Below are positions 62,080 to 64,000 of a DNA stretch of 64,000 nucleotides, one piece after another. Within the stretch, counting starts at the first letter, position 1, and every line of letters begins with the position of its first letter. Source of the DNA: Serilophus lunatus (taxonomy: Eukaryota > Chordata > Aves > Passeriformes > Eurylaimidae); the NCBI GenBank assembly GCA_013399895.1, contig VXBA01004877.1, positions 926,675-990,674 on the forward strand. The letters are read 5' to 3'. Under the pieces are notes generated by a model, which saw nothing but the letters and a program-made list of their open reading frames with translations, searched no databases and was not told where the DNA came from. The translations under genes and the position numbers were made by a program.

Positions 62080-62340
62080 AGCCTGCAAAGTGTGAATAAT
62101 TTTCAGCGAGGAGTTACACTGAGTGGGAAAGCTTTTAGCACATTATCCACTGGCAATTGGACTATAATCTAATTGTCAACCGTCGGGTCTTAATAGCGCC
62201 TTTCTCTTTCCACCATTGGATTTGCATCTGGGAGATGCCTAATGGGTTTAAAATGCCTCGCATTTTGCTCCAATAAGCCACCTTCTCGCTGTAGGTGACA
62301 TTGAGATGTTTTTGTTGTGAAATTGGATCTCGGGTACCTA
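62080..62340. promoter_or_regulatory. candidate conserved element in island shoulder, POU/SOX/homeodomain sites
   Basis: The block has CAATT (62154-62158) and AATTG (62171-62175) homeodomain cores 12 bases apart. A SOX-like CCATTGG (62213-62219) abuts a perfect POU octamer in reverse, ATTTGCAT (62220-62227). The sequence 'ggcaattggactataatct' to 'tcttaatagcgcc' is AT-rich inside a CpG island, which is typical of an enhancer rather than a housekeeping promoter. The SOX site is imperfect and the octamer orientation differs from the classical SOX2-OCT4 composite. Confidence 0.4.
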
Positions 62341-62980
62341 GGCTCTTGCCTTGCTGGCGCGCCCCTTTTCGTGAAGGGGAGAGTGTGAAGCGAGAGGGAC
62401 GATGTTCCCGCCGCAGCAAGAGCGCTGCCAACGGGGGCTGCTCCGATATCGGGGAGCGCAAAGACAGGAGGAATCCGACGGACAGAGCAATACAATTACG
62501 TACGGCAGAAGAGAAAAAAAAAGCTCCTGAAATCGGGGCTGATAATCGCGTGAGGTTGCAGAGGAGCAGAGCTAGACCCGGAGGCGGGGAGAGCTGTAAG
62601 CCACCGCTTCGTGAAGTAGCGGCGCGCTCGCAAGGCACGAACAGGCGCGCTAGAGACCCTGCCCGAGCGAATAAACACCATCCTTTACACAGGACAAGAT
62701 GTTTTCATCTACAAGGGGGGTAAATAAGCAAAAGCAACAGATTTTAACTCCTCCCCTTCGAGCCCAAAGCAGTGCCGTATTTACCTTGCAGAGAGGGTGT
62801 GGGCTGGAGGGTCAGACACAGACTCCGGGAGCACCGGGCCAAAGCGGTCAGGACGGGACAGCGGCAGTGAGGGTCTCGGCAGCGGTATCTCTCACCCGTA
62901 GGCTCCTAATTAAATGGTCCTCGCCCTCTGCACAGGCGATGGATCCGGACGGAACACGGGGAAGTAACGGAGGAGGATGG

Positions 62981-62998
62981 ATGGCATGCAAATGCCAT
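62981..62998. repeat. hairpin with POU octamer across its loop
   Basis: ATGGCAT (62981-62987), loop gcaa, ATGCCAT (62992-62998), a perfect 7-bp inverted repeat. Outside it, GGAT (62975-62978) and ATCC (63002-63005) can extend the stem past small mismatches. The octamer ATGCAAAT occupies 62986-62993 and spans the loop. Confidence 0.8.
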
Positions 62999-63400
62999 GC
63001 TATCCCAAGGAGCAGCCGGGAGAGGAGCGGCTGTCAGCTCGGCTCGCTGCCGGGCCCAATTTCAGGGCGCAGCCCCACAGGTGCCACAGCAGGGCTGCTT
63101 ACAGATTTGTCTCTGCGGAGTGAACTGTGAGGTATGGGGGCTTTTGCGAGAGAGAGAAAAAAAAAAAAAGTCAATGGGCCCTCCATCACAAAAAAGTTAC
63201 TCAAAACCAGAGCGCGGCTCCCTTGCCCGATCTGCGCCCCTCTCCACACACCCCGTCCGGCGGCGGGCCTGCACCGCCGGGCAGAGACGCGCAGGGTCGG
63301 TACCCTTGTCACCCAAAAGAAGGCGCACCTGAAACCATCCCTGTAGCTTGCCAGGACCATAGGTTCCCCGGCGAGTTTCTGTCCCTCTCGTTCCGGTTGT

Positions 63401-64000
63401 GATTTTGGCTAGGTGAGGAGAGGGCTGGGAAGAAGGGGTGCTCATCATTTTCAAGACATCTGTTTTTCTCCCTGCCTTTTCAGGGATCAGAGGAACGGTT
63501 TTAAGGGGGGCTGCAAGCTCCCTGTTTGAAACGTGACGGAGAAACTGAGACCTAATTCTGATTAAAGGTGGGAACCGAATCGGCGCGACGAGACCCTCAC
63601 GCTGCCCTTTGCCCGTGCATAAGACACTAAGGAGCTTTTCAGGCAAAGGAAGGTAGAAAAAAAAGTACTTTGGAAGAATAACGAAGCCTAATGAAAAGGC
63701 TCTGCCATAGCAGGCTGACGCTAGCGACAAACACATGGATATGCTAGATTGAAAACAAACTGAGGTGTAGATTGCGTGTTCTTTTTATATGGATAAACAA
63801 TAACGAATGATTTAATTGAAATGGGTTCAAACTAGGCAACTGGCCTGTTCGGGAGCAGCAGGGTTGGCAACTCCACTCTCGGGAAGGGGTCGGTATAGCG
63901 GTGACGGCCGGTTTGTGCCCGGCTGCGGCGGGGACTGGCTCCGCATCCCTCGGGAGGAGCGTGCGGACGTTATTAAATACATCCACTTTGTTAGGAAGGC
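63401..64000. other. island right shoulder and second CpG cluster
   Basis: CpG density drops around 63660-63830, then rises again at 63840-63965 (tcggtatagcggtgacggcc, ggctgcggcgggg, gagcgtgcggacgtta). The second cluster runs towards the window edge and may continue the island. No coding frame was recognised. Confidence 0.5.

Larger units (their letters stand above)
62030..63400. promoter_or_regulatory. CpG island, likely gene 5' region or developmental promoter
   Basis: CpG is dense and intact: for example eight CpGs in about 50 bases at 62034-62083, and clusters at 62350-62460, 62570-62670 and 63230-63300. A GC box GGCGGGG lies at 62583-62589. The rest of the window outside the LTR is CpG-poor, so this is a true island. 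Overlapping open frames of up to 179 codons occur on both strands but are the normal result of GC-rich sequence, and I recognise no protein. No TATA box or start codon stands out. The gene it serves may lie beyond 64000 or on either strand. Confidence 0.62.

Noticed and set aside
62162..63736. Frames of 142-179 codons on both strands near the right end
   Set aside because: They sit in the CpG island, overlap one another on opposite strands and have Arg/Ser/Pro/Gly-rich low-information products. A first exon cannot be excluded but is not supported.
1..64000. Search for tRNA genes, rRNA, CRISPR arrays, bacterial operons or a novel multi-gene system
   Set aside because: Nothing of the kind is visible. 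Codon-scale coding structure is absent and the repeats are avian transposons and microsatellites.

Overview
The window looks like avian nuclear DNA, probably from a songbird-type draft assembly. It is mostly AT-rich non-coding sequence with low repeat density. Recognisable interspersed repeats are CR1 LINEs with bird-type 3' ends (a 'ggttggact..atgacct' tail followed by an attctatg-type octamer), one solo retroviral LTR, and several much older sauropsid repeats. Two isolated N bases (49396, 52401) are consistent with a draft assembly. No protein-coding host gene, tRNA, rRNA or CRISPR is supported. The open frames are short, scattered over all frames, and (CR1 excepted) contain no protein family I can recognise. 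The window is best read as intergenic or long-intron DNA ending in a CpG island.

Layout. 1-3811: unique DNA with an old minus-strand CR1 scrap. 3812-5208: a CpG-rich solo LTR (3817-5203) with a perfect 5-bp target duplication, matching termini, CCAAT/GC/TATA-type promoter elements and poly(A) signals. 5209-21049: non-coding sequence with (AT)n tracts and inverted repeats at 14378 and 19355. 21050-23140: an ancient CR1 3' end, a competing-hairpin locus, an ancient palindromic repeat, and a strong splice-acceptor-like tract leading into a homeodomain-site-rich block. 23141-33010: non-coding, with several candidate conserved elements (26840, 28790, and most convincingly 32445-33010), an L2/MIR-like tail, a minus-strand CR1 and a cluster of inverted repeats plus (AC)n at 30970-31108. 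33011-43624: a short inverted-repeat element (37576-37634), a 24-bp tandem duplication, an ancient minus-strand CR1 and a CR1 tail. 43625-57303: two plus-strand 5'-truncated CR1 copies flanking non-coding DNA with more ancient repeat debris. 57304-64000: non-coding DNA passing into a CpG-rich island (about 62030-63400, resuming near 63840) that holds POU-octamer and homeodomain-type sites.

No genes act together here. What can be read is regulatory and historical: candidate enhancers, a CpG island that may be the 5' end of a neighbouring gene beyond the right edge, and a stratigraphy of transposons from very old (L2-like, sauropsid CR1, palindromic elements) through bird CR1 to a comparatively recent LTR. 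Assignments to repeat families rest on my recollection of their consensus sequences and were not checked by search. I found no evidence of a new multi-gene system.
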